Positions 63,353 to 64,000 of a stretch of DNA of 64,000 bases are shown piece after piece; within the stretch, counting starts at the first letter, position 1; each line of letters starts with the position of its first letter. Under the pieces are notes generated by a model. The model did not search any database. It had not been told where the DNA came from and was given only the letters and a program-made list of their open reading frames with translations. Made by a program: the position numbers and the translations under genes. Origin of the DNA: Flavobacterium hungaricum (GTDB lineage: Bacteria > Bacteroidota > Bacteroidia > Flavobacteriales > Flavobacteriaceae); the NCBI RefSeq assembly GCF_015182285.1, contig NZ_PRDM01000001.1, forward strand, positions 1,717,888 through 1,781,887. The letters are read 5' to 3'.

Positions 63353-63486
63353 CCCAGTCATAAAATTAATTACGACCGTTTTTTTTTGTTCTTTACAATA
63401 AAATTGTAAAAAACGCTTTCTACTTTTATTATTTTCTTATCTCAATATGTCAATGAACTTTTATTTACTATGCTTATAGTAAACCA

Positions 63487-63560
63487 GTGGAGAATAACGG
63501 AGTCGAACCGTTGACCTCCTGCGTGCAAGGCAGGCGCTCTAGCCAGCTGAGCTAATCCCC
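63487..63560 (-). tRNA. tRNA-Ala (TGC)
   Basis: On the minus strand the anticodon arm is CCTGC-CTTGCAC-GCAGG, anticodon TGC. D arm TAGCTCAGCTGGCTAGAGC and T arm GGTTCGACTCC are normal. It lies in the 16S-23S spacer. Confidence 0.95.
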
Positions 63561-63567
63561 CATTTTT

Positions 63568-63710
63568 AAATCTTAGATTTTAGAATTCAGATTTTAGATT
63601 ACTGATTCTGATCTAATTTCCTTTGGTGAATCCCAGCTTCCAGAATTTCCTTTAAATCAAGCTTTTCAGTCTATTGTTTTAAATCTAAAATCTGAGATCT
63701 TAAATCTAAA
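63568..63710. repeat. Inverted 7-bp word arrays between tRNA-Ala and tRNA-Ile
   Basis: The left arm (63568-63600) reads as words TTAGATT, TTAGAAT, TCAGATT, TTAGATT. The right arm (63681-63710) reads AATCTAA, AATCTGA, GATCTTA, AATCTAA. The two arms are complementary at most positions over about 28 bases, with an 80-base interior. Confidence 0.7.
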
Positions 63711-63719
63711 GTCAAATAG

Positions 63720-63793
63720 TAGTCCCGGGCAGACTCGAACTGCCGACCCCTACATTATCAGTGTAGTACTCTAACCAGCTGAGCTACGAGACT
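63720..63793 (-). tRNA. tRNA-Ile (GAT)
   Basis: On the minus strand the anticodon arm is CTACA-CTGATAA-TGTAG, anticodon GAT. The acceptor AGTCTCG pairs with the 3' arm. With tRNA-Ala it forms the usual 16S-23S spacer pair. Confidence 0.95.
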
Positions 63794-63916
63794 CTGTTTT
63801 ACTTAATTTTCATTTTTTTTCAAATTAACAGCAAGAGTAATACAGTCTTGGAATTCCAAAACATCAAATATCCATCTTATTTCCAAGGCGTGTCCGAAGA
63901 CTAACACCAAGGCTCT

Positions 63917-64000
<84 letters not shown>

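Overview
The window is AT-rich chromosomal DNA from a member of the Bacteroidota, almost certainly a Flavobacterium or close relative. Four things point there. A porQ gene of the type IX secretion system sits beside cmk and lon. Many gene starts are preceded by the flavobacterial promoter form TTG/TTTG-(17 to 24)-TAnnTTTG, with A-rich leaders instead of Shine-Dalgarno sites. The 16S rRNA ends in the GGAACACCTCC form. The families DUF2911, DUF1684, DUF2520, head GIN and BlaI/M56 are typical of the group. No prophage, insertion sequence or CRISPR array was seen.

Layout. Positions 1-6151 (+) hold a housekeeping run: DUF2520 end, KdsC-like phosphatase, UbiA prenyltransferase, Maf, small MscS channel, AI-2E-type exporter and a POTRA/barrel outer-membrane protein. 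Positions 6569-16175 (+) hold envelope and accessory genes: a His/Asp-rich exported protein, a beta-propeller lipoprotein, a candidate small RNA, a PIG-L deacetylase with a long tail, a 35-residue membrane peptide beside a sodium/solute symporter, and several small membrane proteins. Positions 16374-20175 (-) hold DUF2911, a HAD phosphatase, tcdA, a TatD-like hydrolase and DUF1684. Positions 20275-30732 (+) hold an MFS transporter, a tandemly duplicated BlaI regulator plus M56 membrane protease unit behind a twin-dyad operator, two serine hydrolases of the beta-lactamase fold, a 46-residue protein and an EamA exporter.

Positions 30768-36667 hold a fasciclin protein, three tandem ExbD paralogues that lack the usual proton-carrying Asp, rpsA, and a divergent oxidoreductase/HxlR pair with a palindrome between them. 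Positions 36738-44898 (-) hold a nucleoside-type MFS permease, cmk, two L,D-transpeptidase-family proteins, porQ, lon and a lipoprotein. Positions 45071-47959 (+) form an ECF sigma, membrane anti-sigma candidate and two exported beta-repeat proteins operon. Positions 48053-57687 (-) include an Atg22-type MFS protein, an M48 lipoprotein protease and the glycogen operon glgA-glgC-glgB with a GH31 glucosidase. After an alpha/beta hydrolase, an endonuclease III and an NTF2-like protein comes a ribosomal RNA operon on the minus strand: 16S (partial), tRNA-Ile, tRNA-Ala, 23S, 5S, then tRNA-Phe and tRNA-Leu.

The least explained content lies between genes. Short words of 7 or 8 bp are repeated in arrays, often as inverted pairs, and sometimes serve as terminators or run straight into a start codon. 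A separate stem-loop family has three copies with different stem sequences but the same five-base loop. Other points of interest are the BlaI twin operator, the Asp-less ExbD triplet and a promoter-to-terminator unit with no reading frame near 9.1 kb.
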